Part shown: piece after piece, positions 1-9,119 of the stretch
How the letters are laid out: every line of letters begins with the position of its first letter
Position numbering within the stretch: the stretch's first letter is position 1
Notes under the pieces: model-generated
What the model saw: the letters and a program-made list of their open reading frames with translations, nothing else
The model's database searches: none
Told to the model about the DNA's origin: nothing
Program-made: the position numbers and the translations under genes
Assembly: GCF_003458415.1 (NCBI RefSeq)
Contig: NZ_QRUF01000004.1
Coordinates: 2,055 to 66,054, forward strand
Origin: Collinsella sp. AF25-2LB
GTDB taxonomy: Bacteria > Actinomycetota > Coriobacteriia > Coriobacteriales > Coriobacteriaceae
DNA length: 64,000 bases
Reading direction: 5' to 3'

Positions 1-1302
1 GGCGGCTTCCCCGCCCATGGGAAGCTCCCCTACCGATTCTATGAAATAAAATCCCGCCGCTTCGGTGTCCAGCTTAGCCCCGTGTATTGTCGGCGCATGT
101 CCACTCGACCAGTGAGCTGTTACGCACTCTTTGAATGCATGGCTGCTTCTAAGCCAACATCCTGGTTGTCTGGGCGGACGCACATCCTTTGCCACTCGGC
201 TGGAACTTGGGGACCTTAGCGGGCGGTCCGGGCTGTTTCCCTCTCGAGCACACAGCTTAGCCCACATGCTCTGACTGCCGCGCTCTGGGCCGCCGGCATT
301 CGGAGTTCGGTTGGATTCGGTAGGCGGCGAAGCCCCCTCGTCCATCCGGTGCTCTACCTCCGGCGGTGAACGCGCGACGCTAGCCCTAAAGCTATTTCGG
401 GGAGAACGAGATATCTCCGGGTTTGATTGGCCTTTCACCCCTATCCGCAGGTCATCGCCGCCGTTTTCAACCGACGTGCGTTCGGCCCTCCACGGGGTCT
501 TACCCCCGCTTCAGCCTGCCCACGGATAGCTCACCCGGCTTCGCGTCCGCGGCGCGGGACTCAAGTCGCCCTGTTAAGGCTCGCTTTCGCTCCGGCTCCC
601 TTTCGGTTAACCTCGCCCCGCGCCAGCGACTCGCTGGCTCATTCTACAAAAGGCACGCCGTCACACCACAAGGGTGCTCCGACTGCTCGTGGGCGCACGG
701 TTTCAGGTACTGTTTCACTCCCCTCCCGGGGTGCTTTTCACCTTTCCCTCACGGTACTGGTGCGCTATCGGTCACAGGGTAGTACTCAGGCTTGGATGGT
801 GGTCCACCCAGGTTCGGACCGGGTTTCACGTGCCCGGCCCTACTCAGGGACCGCGTCGCGCCGTCCGGTCTGGGTTCGCGTACGGGGCTGTCACCCGCTG
901 CGGCCGGCCCTCCCATGCCGTTCCGCTCCCCAGCCGGACCTGCGCCCGGGGGCGGCAGCCCCCGGATGCGCGGCCCTGCAACCCCGTCGGCGGAACCCCT
1001 GCCGGGTATGCCCGCTCGACGGTTTGGCCATCGGTCCCCTTTCGCTCGCCGCTACTCGGGGAGTCTCGAGATTGATTTCCTCTCCTCCGGGTACTTAGAT
1101 GTTTCAGTTCCCCGGGTTGTCCTCCCGGCCCCTATGTGTTCGGGGTCGGGATATCCACACTGCTGTGGATGGGTTCGCCCATTCGGAGACCCCCGGGTCG
1201 AAGGATGTGTGCTCCTCGCCGGGGATTATCGCAGCTTGCCGCGTCCTTCATCGGCTCCCTGTGCCAAGGCATCCGCCGTGCGCCCGTGGTATCTTGCGGG
1301 AC
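1..1302 (-). rRNA. 23S ribosomal RNA, 5' part (runs off the left edge)
   Basis: Read on the minus strand, the segment near 1268-1285 gives the conserved GCGCACGGCGGATGCC that lies close to the 5' end of bacterial 23S rRNA, and long conserved 23S-like sequence continues to base 1. It lies downstream of the 16S gene in the same orientation, the normal 16S-23S order. Only about 1.3 kb of the expected 3 kb is present; the rest and the 5S gene lie outside the window. The 5' boundary is estimated from the distance to the conserved motif in E. coli, so it could be off by about 20 bases. Reading frames in this stretch are not genes. Confidence 0.95.
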
Positions 1303-3205
<1,903 letters not shown>

Positions 3206-3684
3206 AATATTCTGGGCTTCGAGCCCGTCCGGTCCTCTCAGTTCATCGCTGATCGGTTCCGTTCGATTCATATGGTTTTAGTATAGGAAAAGGAATTTCT
3301 CGGGGCCGCCTCTCGGCGGCCTTGCGAAAAACAAATCCAAGTTAGACCATTTCAAATGGTTCGATGTCTGCCCGGATGCGACACTGAAGTGAGTGTCCAT
3401 CCTCGCAGTATCCGGTTCTCAAGGTGCACGCTTTGCGGCCGATCCGGTTGCACCAGGCCGCGCGGCAAGGAGATATATTGCCAGACCGCGAAGCCCTATG
3501 GGACGACAATTCCACTCTTCACAAGTCCTACACAATATATTGCTTCCTATATAAGTCATAGAAAGGCTGGTGCGGAAATACTGCACGTATCAGATGATGA
3601 CCCTTTGATTCAGGAATATATAGAGATCGGTCACCTGTAAGTGTTTATCTACCCGCGCTTTTAGCAATGTAAACCGCGCTTCAG
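3206..3684 (-). promoter_or_regulatory. rRNA operon leader and presumed promoter region
   Basis: This gene-free stretch of nearly 480 bases precedes 16S. On the minus strand it holds AT-rich promoter-like DNA at about 3530-3640 (TATATA/TATATT runs that could serve as -10 boxes, without a convincing TTGACA), a boxA-like element at 3409-3425, a near-palindrome at 3346-3360 and a perfect 7-bp hairpin at 3304-3321. Repetition of the boxA-like element in the spacer supports a transcribed leader. No promoter can be pinned to a base. The open frame at 3356-3640 on the plus strand has no ribosome-binding site and is not called. Confidence 0.55.
3409..3425 (-). promoter_or_regulatory. boxA-like element in the rRNA leader
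   Basis: The minus strand reads ACCTTGAGAACCGGATA, nearly identical to the spacer element at 1559-1575. The duplicated placement, once before 16S and once before 23S, is the usual pattern for rRNA antitermination sites. Confidence 0.5.
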
Positions 3685-3722
3685 ATAAAAAGAGGGAGCG
3701 CCGCGCACAACGCGACACTCCC
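3685..3722 (-). terminator. Rho-independent terminator of the infC-rpmI-rplT operon
   Basis: On the minus strand a 12-bp GC-rich stem (arms 3711-3722 and 3694-3705, two G-U pairs) is followed by TCTTTTTATC. It starts about 20 bases after the rplT stop codon. Confidence 0.85.
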
Positions 3723-3743
3723 CTAGCGATTCAAGAGAATCTA

Positions 3744-4103
3744 TTAGGCCTCGAGAGCCTTCTTGGCGATGGTGGCCAGCTCGTTGAAGGACTCGATGTC
3801 CTCGTAAGCCATCTGAGCCAGGACCTTGCGGTCGAGCTCGATGCCGGCAACCTTCAGGCCGTGCATGAACTGAGAGTAAGAGATGTCGTTCAGACGAGCA
3901 GCAGCGTTAATACGAGTGATCCAGAGAGAACGGATCTCGCGCTTCTTGTTGCGGCGATCACGATACTGATACTGCAGAGAGTGCTGGACCTGCTCTTTAG
4001 CATGCTTGTAAGTACGCGAAGCGGCACCGTAGTAACCCTTCGCACGGTGCATAACGGTACGGCGCTTCTTCTTGGCGGCAACAGCGCGCTTAATACGTGC
4101 CAT
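3744..4103 (-). CDS. rplT: 50S ribosomal protein L20
   Basis: The 119-residue protein has the highly basic N-terminus typical of L20 (MARIKRAVAAKKKRRT), followed by the family pattern AKGYYGAASRTYKHAKEQV and a globular C-terminal half that binds 23S rRNA. Its length equals the usual L20. It is the last gene of infC-rpmI-rplT and is followed by a strong terminator. In Bacillus and E. coli, L20 represses its own operon by binding leader RNA; a hairpin before infC here makes similar feedback possible, which is inference. Confidence 0.97.
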   Translation of the reverse strand: MARIKRAVAAKKKRRTVMHRAKGYYGAASRTYKHAKEQVQHSLQYQYRDRRNKKREIRSLWITRINAAARLNDISYSQFMHGLKVAGIELDRKVLAQMAYEDIESFNELATIAKKALEA

Positions 4104-4149
4104 GTTCTATCAACTCCTAGACGGTAAAACGAAAAACGGGAACGCGAAC

Positions 4150-4341
4150 TTAGGCGAGACGCGACTTGATGACCTTGCGGTCGGCAGCGGCGATCTCGGT
4201 CTCCTGACGGAAGCCACGCTTACGCTTGGTGGACTTCTTGCTCAGGATGTGGCTCTTGAAAGCCTTGGCGCGCATAAGCTTGCCGGTACCAGTCTTGCGG
4301 AAACGCTTCTTGGTGCCGCTGTGGGACTTCATCTTAGGCAT
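4150..4341 (-). CDS. rpmI: 50S ribosomal protein L35
   Basis: The 63-residue very basic protein starts [20 protein letters not shown], the hallmark of L35, and has the normal family length. It sits between infC and rplT in the conserved order, 46 bases before rplT and about 30 after infC, so the three genes are almost certainly cotranscribed. Confidence 0.97.
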   Translation of the reverse strand: MPKMKSHSGTKKRFRKTGTGKLMRAKAFKSHILSKKSTKRKRGFRQETEIAAADRKVIKSRLA

Positions 4342-4373
4342 GAAATACTCCTTAATCGGTTACAGAACACTAG

Positions 4374-4928
4374 TTACTTGGTATCGCTTGCCGCTTTATC
4401 CTCATCGAAGGCGCCCTTAATCGGGGCGAGCAGCATAAGCATGTTACGGCCTTCCATCTTAGGCTTGGACTCGACCGTAGCGTAAGGCTTGAGATCCTCG
4501 GCGAGACGCTCGAGAACGTTAAGGCCCTGCTCCGGGTGAGCCATCTCACGGCCGCGGAACATGATGGTGATCTTAACGCGTGCGCCCTTCTTGAGGAAAC
4601 GCAGAACGTGGCCCTTCTTGGTCTCGTAGTCGCCAACGTCGATCTTGGGTCGGAACTTCATTTCCTTGACCTCGACCTTGGACTGGTTCTTACGAGCAGC
4701 CTTGGCCTTCATGGCCTGCTGGTACTTGAACTTACCGTAGTCCATGACCTTGCAGACCGGCGGCTCCGCGTCGGGAGCGATCTCGACCAGGTCGAGACCC
4801 TGATCGTCGGCGACGCGCTGGGCATCGCGGATGGCGAACAGGCCGAGCTGAGAGCCATCGACGCCAATCAAACGGCACGAAGATGCAGTAATCTCGTCGT
4901 TGATGCGGGTGTCATCAGACTTAGCTAT
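4374..4928 (-). CDS. infC: Translation initiation factor IF-3, probable AUA start
   Basis: The N-terminal IF3 domain (TRINDEI, then VRLIG-like CRLIGVDGSQLG) and the C-terminal domain (VKEMKFRPKIDVGDYETK, VKITIMFRGREMAHPEQG) are both complete. An in-frame ATG exists at 4943, but it overlaps a strong Shine-Dalgarno GGAGG. That GGAGG lies exactly 8 bases before an ATA codon at 4928, after which the protein reads AKSDDTRIN as IF-3 normally begins. Rare start codons (AUU, AUC, AUA) on infC are a known device by which IF-3 represses its own translation. I therefore place the start at 4928 (184 residues); the 4943 ATG would give 189. Confidence 0.9.
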   Translation of the reverse strand: MAKSDDTRINDEITASSCRLIGVDGSQLGLFAIRDAQRVADDQGLDLVEIAPDAEPPVCKVMDYGKFKYQQAMKAKAARKNQSKVEVKEMKFRPKIDVGDYETKKGHVLRFLKKGARVKITIMFRGREMAHPEQGLNVLERLAEDLKPYATVESKPKMEGRNMLMLLAPIKGAFDEDKAASDTK

Positions 4929-4947
4929 TTTCCCTACCTCCATTCAT

Positions 4948-4981
4948 AAAAAAATAACCCGGCGCTTCTCAGCAACCAGGT
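4948..4981 (-). terminator. Attenuator-like hairpin immediately upstream of infC
   Basis: On the minus strand, arms at 4981-4972 and 4964-4957 (ACCTGG..GC pairing with GC..CCGGGT) form a hairpin followed by a run of seven T residues at 4954-4948, ending just before the infC ribosome-binding site. A terminator there would stop transcription before the operon, so it looks like an attenuator, possibly controlled by L20 as in Firmicutes. The pairing has a small internal mismatch, so its strength is uncertain. Confidence 0.5.
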
Positions 4982-5163
4982 CGTACACATAGACATCCTC
5001 GATTTGAGGAAGGGAATCTAAGTTGTATGACCAGTCAGCTGCTCATTGGCGCCAAAAGGTGGGAACCCTCGGGTTCCTCTTTAGGGCATTGCGGGAACAA
5101 CGCCTTGCGAATAATAACACGTACAGCGCGTTATCACATTACGTACACGAAAAAGAGGCCTTG

Positions 5164-5213
5164 ACCCCCTTGAACGCTCGCTTGCATGTATGGTGCCCGA
5201 GGCGAGACTCGAA
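5164..5213. repeat. Direct repeat containing a duplicated tRNA-Leu 3' end
   Basis: These 50 bases repeat 5348-5397 with a single mismatch. They include the last ~22 bases of the tRNA-Leu gene (T-arm 3' strand, acceptor 3' strand and CCA) plus its downstream flank. The rest of the tRNA is missing here. It looks like an old att-site duplication or the stub of a second tRNA-Leu copy. Confidence 0.8.
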
Positions 5214-5274
5214 GGGCCTTCGCTTCGCGAAGCCCCGGGCTTCGGACGCGCGGCGCCCTCGCCACGCTCCGCTA

Positions 5275-5297
5275 CAAACAGGCCGCAGGCCTGTTTG
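5275..5297. repeat. Perfect hairpin between the tRNA-Leu repeat copies
   Basis: A 10-bp perfect inverted repeat (CAAACAGGCC / GGCCTGTTTG) encloses a 3-base loop. It lies in the short GC-rich spacer between the two copies of the tRNA 3' end. There is no clear T-run, so it is not called a terminator. Confidence 0.6.
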
Positions 5298-5374
5298 CTT
5301 AACGCTTCGCGCGCTCACGCGAGTTCGGCACGAAAAGGGGGGCCGCAACCCCCTTGAACGCTCACTTGCATGTA

Positions 5375-5461
5375 TGGTGCCCGAGGCGAGACTCGAACTC
5401 GCACGTTGTTGCCAACGGTGGATTTTGAGTCCACTGCGTCTGCCAATTCCGCCACTCGGGC
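5375..5461 (-). tRNA. tRNA-Leu (anticodon CAA)
   Basis: The minus strand folds into a class II tRNA. The acceptor stem GCCCGAG pairs with CTCGGGC, followed by discriminator A and an encoded CCA. The anticodon arm reads GTGGA CTCAAAA TCCAC, giving anticodon CAA. There is a long variable arm, as in leucine tRNAs, and a GTTCGAGTC T-arm. Its 87 bases are normal for tRNA-Leu. The 3' end and flank are duplicated at 5164-5213. Confidence 0.95.
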
Positions 5462-5500
5462 ACGTAATGCGTGAGTTAGTTTATCACAGCTTTCTACCGA

Positions 5501-6934
5501 TTAGTCCGAAAATGGAACTTCGAGCATTTCGATGAGTTCGACCGTGCGTAGCATCTCGCGCTGACGGCATCCGCGACCGTCGACCGAAGCCTCACCCATC
5601 TGGTTATCGTAAGGGTCCTCGCGCATGCCGTCGAAAGAGGGCTCAAACTCTGCCTGGAATCGATTGTTGGCCACCATACGCCATGGGTCGAGATTGCCAA
5701 AGTAGTGACGGCGGCGCCACTCCTCCCCCATCCTGCGAGCAGAAGATCCAAATGACACGTCGGCGTTGAGCCAACCGGTCTGCGGCGTATAGAACTCTGC
5801 CCAGTCGTGCGACCCCACCGAATCGGGCGCAACGTAGAGGCCGCTCTGCCAACGGGCAGGCACGCCCGCGATACGGCACATGGTGATAAACGTGAGCGCC
5901 ATAACGCCGCAATCGCCGCGGAGCGAATGCGCGCAGTCATCGGCAATAGATCCCAAAAGCAAGTACGGCGGCTGATAGCGATAGTCGATATACTGCGTCA
6001 GGTAATCATAGATAGCACGGGCGCGATCGAGCGGATCCTCGAGTCCGTCAACAACACCGGCCGTCAGCTGCTGCAGATACGGCGTGAATGCAATGTGCGG
6101 ACGATCCTCGGAAATATCCTCGGGCAGAGGCGCGTCCATACGCGGATGAACCGGAAGTGCGCCACCGTAGACATCACAATAAGCAGCATCGATGTGATAA
6201 CGATAAGTCACCGAGAATGAGCGCTCACTCGAAGAAGACCACGAGGCGGTACGCGCCGAAGCGTTCGCGGGAGCAACAGCACCCTCCGGCGTCATGTCGA
6301 GAATCTCGACCTGAGACTGTTGGCGGCAGGTGGCGGCTACGGGAAGCCAAGCGCGAACGGTCTCCCCCTCTAGAGCGCCGGGGACAGACAAGGACGCCTT
6401 AAGCGTAATAACGCGAGTCAATCCGTTTTGTGACTCCATCTCCTTGAGCATCTCGTTGCGCAGTGCAATTCCGTCCGTAGGATCGGGACGCATGCCGGGG
6501 ACCTCTTTGGGATATACGCGAAGCGAATCGAGGAAGTTGTCGAGAACGAACAGCTCGCCATCGATAAAGCGCCAGTCAATACGCTTACGGTCAATCAGAT
6601 CGTCAAACTGCTCCTCGGTAAACTCAGGCCACTCCTCGCGAATCATCGCAATAGCCCGATCGCGCGACACCGAAAAATGAAGCGGCGTCTCAAGCATGCG
6701 ATACCGCTCGGCACGAACGCAGGCAGCAAGCGAGGGATCGGGATTCTGCCCCAAAAGACGATCACAAGCCGCAACAGCCTGCGTCAAATATCCGGCATCC
6801 TTGAGACGAAGAATCTCGGGCGGCAGTCCAATATCGAGATGACGGAAATCATCACAGCAAACATCAACAGAGCAACCAACAGGACCCTCGTCAATGACCT
6901 TCCCATCCGAAGGCAGCACATTAATAACAGCCAT
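5501..6934 (-). CDS. Transglutaminase-like domain protein
   Basis: The C-terminal half carries a transglutaminase-like core with a full triad. In the 477-residue form these are Cys342 in GDCGVMALTFITMCRIAGVPAR, His376 in SHDWAEFY and Asp392 in NADVSFG. Proteins of this superfamily are usually cysteine peptidases or transamidases; the substrate here is unknown. No signal peptide is visible, so it is probably cytoplasmic. The N-terminal ~250 residues match nothing I recognise. The open frame extends to 6970, but the ATG at 6934 has GGAG six bases upstream and is preferred. It is transcribed alone, away from the fba region. Confidence 0.8.
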   Translation of the reverse strand: MAVINVLPSDGKVIDEGPVGCSVDVCCDDFRHLDIGLPPEILRLKDAGYLTQAVAACDRLLGQNPDPSLAACVRAERYRMLETPLHFSVSRDRAIAMIREEWPEFTEEQFDDLIDRKRIDWRFIDGELFVLDNFLDSLRVYPKEVPGMRPDPTDGIALRNEMLKEMESQNGLTRVITLKASLSVPGALEGETVRAWLPVAATCRQQSQVEILDMTPEGAVAPANASARTASWSSSSERSFSVTYRYHIDAAYCDVYGGALPVHPRMDAPLPEDISEDRPHIAFTPYLQQLTAGVVDGLEDPLDRARAIYDYLTQYIDYRYQPPYLLLGSIADDCAHSLRGDCGVMALTFITMCRIAGVPARWQSGLYVAPDSVGSHDWAEFYTPQTGWLNADVSFGSSARRMGEEWRRRHYFGNLDPWRMVANNRFQAEFEPSFDGMREDPYDNQMGEASVDGRGCRQREMLRTVELIEMLEVPFSD

Positions 6935-7041
6935 ACCAAACTCCAAGTCATTAGAACTCTTGAAGCCCATTGTAGCGAGATAAAAAAGAAAGCCCCAATA
7001 AAGGAACCCTCAACACCGATAAACGGTACCTAGAAAAAATG

Positions 7042-7266
7042 AATTCAGCCCAGTAACCCTGTAGCGAGTTAACGAAGGAGGCCCCGTTTCCCCGGAGTTG
7101 ATTCCGTCGCGCGACTTCTAGCGAAGCCAGTAGCCACCTTAATTCAGACTCGTAACCCTGCGGCGTTAAACGAAGGAAGCCCCGTCCCCCGGAACTGTTT
7201 CCTTGGCGCGACTTCTGGCGAAGCCAGGTGAGCGCAAAGGAAACAGTGTAGGGAGACGGGGCTTCC
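7042..7266. repeat. Degenerate tandem repeat (~100-base period) ending in a large hairpin
   Basis: Two diverged copies of a unit starting ATTCAG (7042 and 7142) share stretches such as GTAACCCTG, CGAAGGA, GCGCGACTTCT and GCGAAGCCAG. The second copy continues into an inverted match of itself, with GGAAGCCCCGTC at 7175-7186 against GACGGGGCTTCC at 7255-7266, and an inner pair ACTGTTTCCTT / AAGGAAACAGT. It fills the gap between the transglutaminase gene and the 3' end of fba and may terminate fba on the minus strand. Confidence 0.7.
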
Positions 7267-7286
7267 GGCGGGAAGTTTAGCGACGC

Positions 7287-8153
7287 TTACGCCTTGTTGA
7301 CGGAGCCAAACTCCTCCATGAGCTCCTTGGTGCGGGCAACGATGTTCTCGCGACCAGGCTTGAGGAGCTTGCGGGGGTCAAAGCCCTTGCCCTGCTGATC
7401 CTTGCCAGCCTCGATATACTCGCGAACGCCCTTGGCGAAGACGAGCTGCAGATCGGTGTTGACGTTGATCTTGGAGATACCCAGGGAGATGGCCTTCTTG
7501 ATCTGATCCTCGGGGATGCCGGTGCCACCGTGCAGGACGAGGGGCAGGTCGCCGGTCTGAGCCTTAATCTCACCCAGGCGCTCGAAGGAAAGGCCAGCCC
7601 AGTCGGCAGGGTACACGCCGTGGATGTTGCCGATACCGCAGGCGAGGAAGTCGACGCCCAGGTCAGCAATCTGCTTGCACTCAGCAGGATCAGCGAGCTC
7701 GCCGCTGGAGGTCACGCCGTCCTCGGTGCCGCCGATGCCGCCGACCTCGGCCTCGATGGACATGCCCTTGGAGTGGGCAAGCTCAACGAGCTCCTTGGTG
7801 CGGTCGAGGTTAAGCTGGAAGGTCTCCTCGTGAGAGCCGTCATACATGATGGACGTGAAGCCGGCCTCGATGCACTTGAAGCAGTCCTCGTAAGAACCGT
7901 GATCGAGGTGAAGGGCGACGGGAACGGTAACGCCCGTGGCCTCGACGGCAGCCTTGACCATGTCGGCGCAGACCTTGAAACCGCCCATCCACTTAGCGGC
8001 ACCAGCGGTGCACTGAAGGATCAGCGGAGACTTGGCCTCCTCGGCGGCCTGGAGAATAGCCAGGGTCCACTCGAGGTTGTTGGTGTTGAAGGCACCGAGA
8101 GCGTACTTGCCGGCCTCGGCCTTCTTGAGCATGTCTGCTGCGTTGACGAGCAT
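7287..8153 (-). CDS. fba: Class II fructose-bisphosphate aldolase
   Basis: The 288-residue protein is a zinc-dependent class II aldolase, which cleaves fructose 1,6-bisphosphate to dihydroxyacetone phosphate and glyceraldehyde 3-phosphate in glycolysis. Visible family motifs are the LHLDHGS segment with the catalytic Asp and zinc His, GIGNIHGVYP with another metal His, LVLHGGTGIP with the third, and the INVNTDLQ phosphate-binding loop. The start at 8153 follows AGGAGG by eight bases; the frame is open further upstream, but that extension is outside the family alignment. A tagatose-bisphosphate specificity cannot be excluded from sequence alone. Confidence 0.95.
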   Translation of the reverse strand: MLVNAADMLKKAEAGKYALGAFNTNNLEWTLAILQAAEEAKSPLILQCTAGAAKWMGGFKVCADMVKAAVEATGVTVPVALHLDHGSYEDCFKCIEAGFTSIMYDGSHEETFQLNLDRTKELVELAHSKGMSIEAEVGGIGGTEDGVTSSGELADPAECKQIADLGVDFLACGIGNIHGVYPADWAGLSFERLGEIKAQTGDLPLVLHGGTGIPEDQIKKAISLGISKINVNTDLQLVFAKGVREYIEAGKDQQGKGFDPRKLLKPGRENIVARTKELMEEFGSVNKA

Positions 8154-8347
8154 AAAAGAAACCTCCTGTAAGGTTGCTCCGATAACGCCTGAGATTTTAC
8201 CACGACATACCCGAGCATAAACGTTCGTTTGTTCACGAATACCATCCGATTGGACAAATTTTGACCGTTTGCCCCACAGAATCGACCCACTGGGGAAAAT
8301 AGCTTGACGATTGAGCGGTCTTCGTGATTCGAAAGACGGCTTCGAGC

Positions 8348-9031
8348 CTACATCTGCATAAACGGATTCTGCATAAGTTCGCGCGCCATCGTGGTCGAAT
8401 CGCCATGGCCCGTCAAGCAAACGGTATCGGGCGGAAGCGTCTTGGCAAGTTTGGAGAGCGAGCGCATAATCGCCGCCTCGTCACCGCCAGAAAGATCGGT
8501 ACGACCGTGGCTGCCCGGGAAAAGCGTGTCGCCCACAAAGGCGATGTTCCCCTGCTCGGTCGCGGCGAACAGGACGATGCCGCCCGGCGTATGCCCCGGC
8601 GTCTCGATCACCTGCAGGCAGATATCGCCCAATTCAATCGTATCGCCCTCGGCAAGCAGCCGCGTCGGCTCGCCCGGATCGGGCGTCTCAATACCCCACA
8701 TGGCGCGCTGCTCCTCGATATTTGCGCGAGGCACCGTCACGTCCTTAGCGCACAACTCATATAGTGCGCTGTCGCCAACGACAGCTCGAACCCCGGCGAC
8801 CCCGCCAACATGGTCGGCATGACCGTGCGTGCAGACAGAGCCGAGTACGCGAACTTCGGGATGCGCGGTGCGGATATGCTCCACAAGACGCTCGCCCTCC
8901 CACGCCGGATCGACGATTAAGCACTCGTCATTCGAAATCACGGCGTAACTGTTGGTCTGAATCGGGCCGTTGACGAGTGCCTCAATCGAAGCTGCACCTC
9001 GGGGTGTCAGGTCCAAAGTCATATCGCCCAT
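8348..9031 (-). CDS. MBL-fold metallo-hydrolase (glyoxalase II-like)
   Basis: The metallo-beta-lactamase fold is shown by THGHADHVGG (HxHxDH metal site), ETPGHTPGG, FVGDTLFPGSHGRTDL and the terminal LTGHGDSTT. This layout matches glyoxalase II-type thioester hydrolases, but true hydroxyacylglutathione hydrolase activity is only a possibility. The ATG at 9031 has GGAGG eight bases upstream; an ATG six bases earlier is too close to it. The protein is 227 residues and cytoplasmic. It lies downstream of relA on the same strand, separated from it by a terminator. Confidence 0.88.
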   Translation of the reverse strand: MGDMTLDLTPRGAASIEALVNGPIQTNSYAVISNDECLIVDPAWEGERLVEHIRTAHPEVRVLGSVCTHGHADHVGGVAGVRAVVGDSALYELCAKDVTVPRANIEEQRAMWGIETPDPGEPTRLLAEGDTIELGDICLQVIETPGHTPGGIVLFAATEQGNIAFVGDTLFPGSHGRTDLSGGDEAAIMRSLSKLAKTLPPDTVCLTGHGDSTTMARELMQNPFMQM

Positions 9032-9046
9032 GCGCATACCCTCCTT

Positions 9047-9085
9047 CTAAAATACGTTCGAGGCACCAAACGATGCCTCGAACGT
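9047..9085 (-). terminator. Terminator after the relA-type gene
   Basis: A perfect 12-bp inverted repeat (ACGTTCGAGGCA / TGCCTCGAACGT, 9054-9085) has an 8-base loop and is followed on the minus strand by ATTTTAG. It separates relA from the MBL hydrolase gene. Confidence 0.8.
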
Positions 9086-9119
9086 AACCAATATCTATGA
9101 TGCTGAGAGGCTCTCGCAC

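Noticed and set aside
3356..3640. 94-residue frame on the plus strand in the rRNA leader
   Set aside because: No ribosome-binding site, atypical composition, and it lies antisense to the rRNA promoter and leader.
5164..5461. A prophage or integrative element at tRNA-Leu
   Set aside because: Only a duplicated tRNA end is present; there is no integrase, excisionase or phage gene between or beside the copies in the window.
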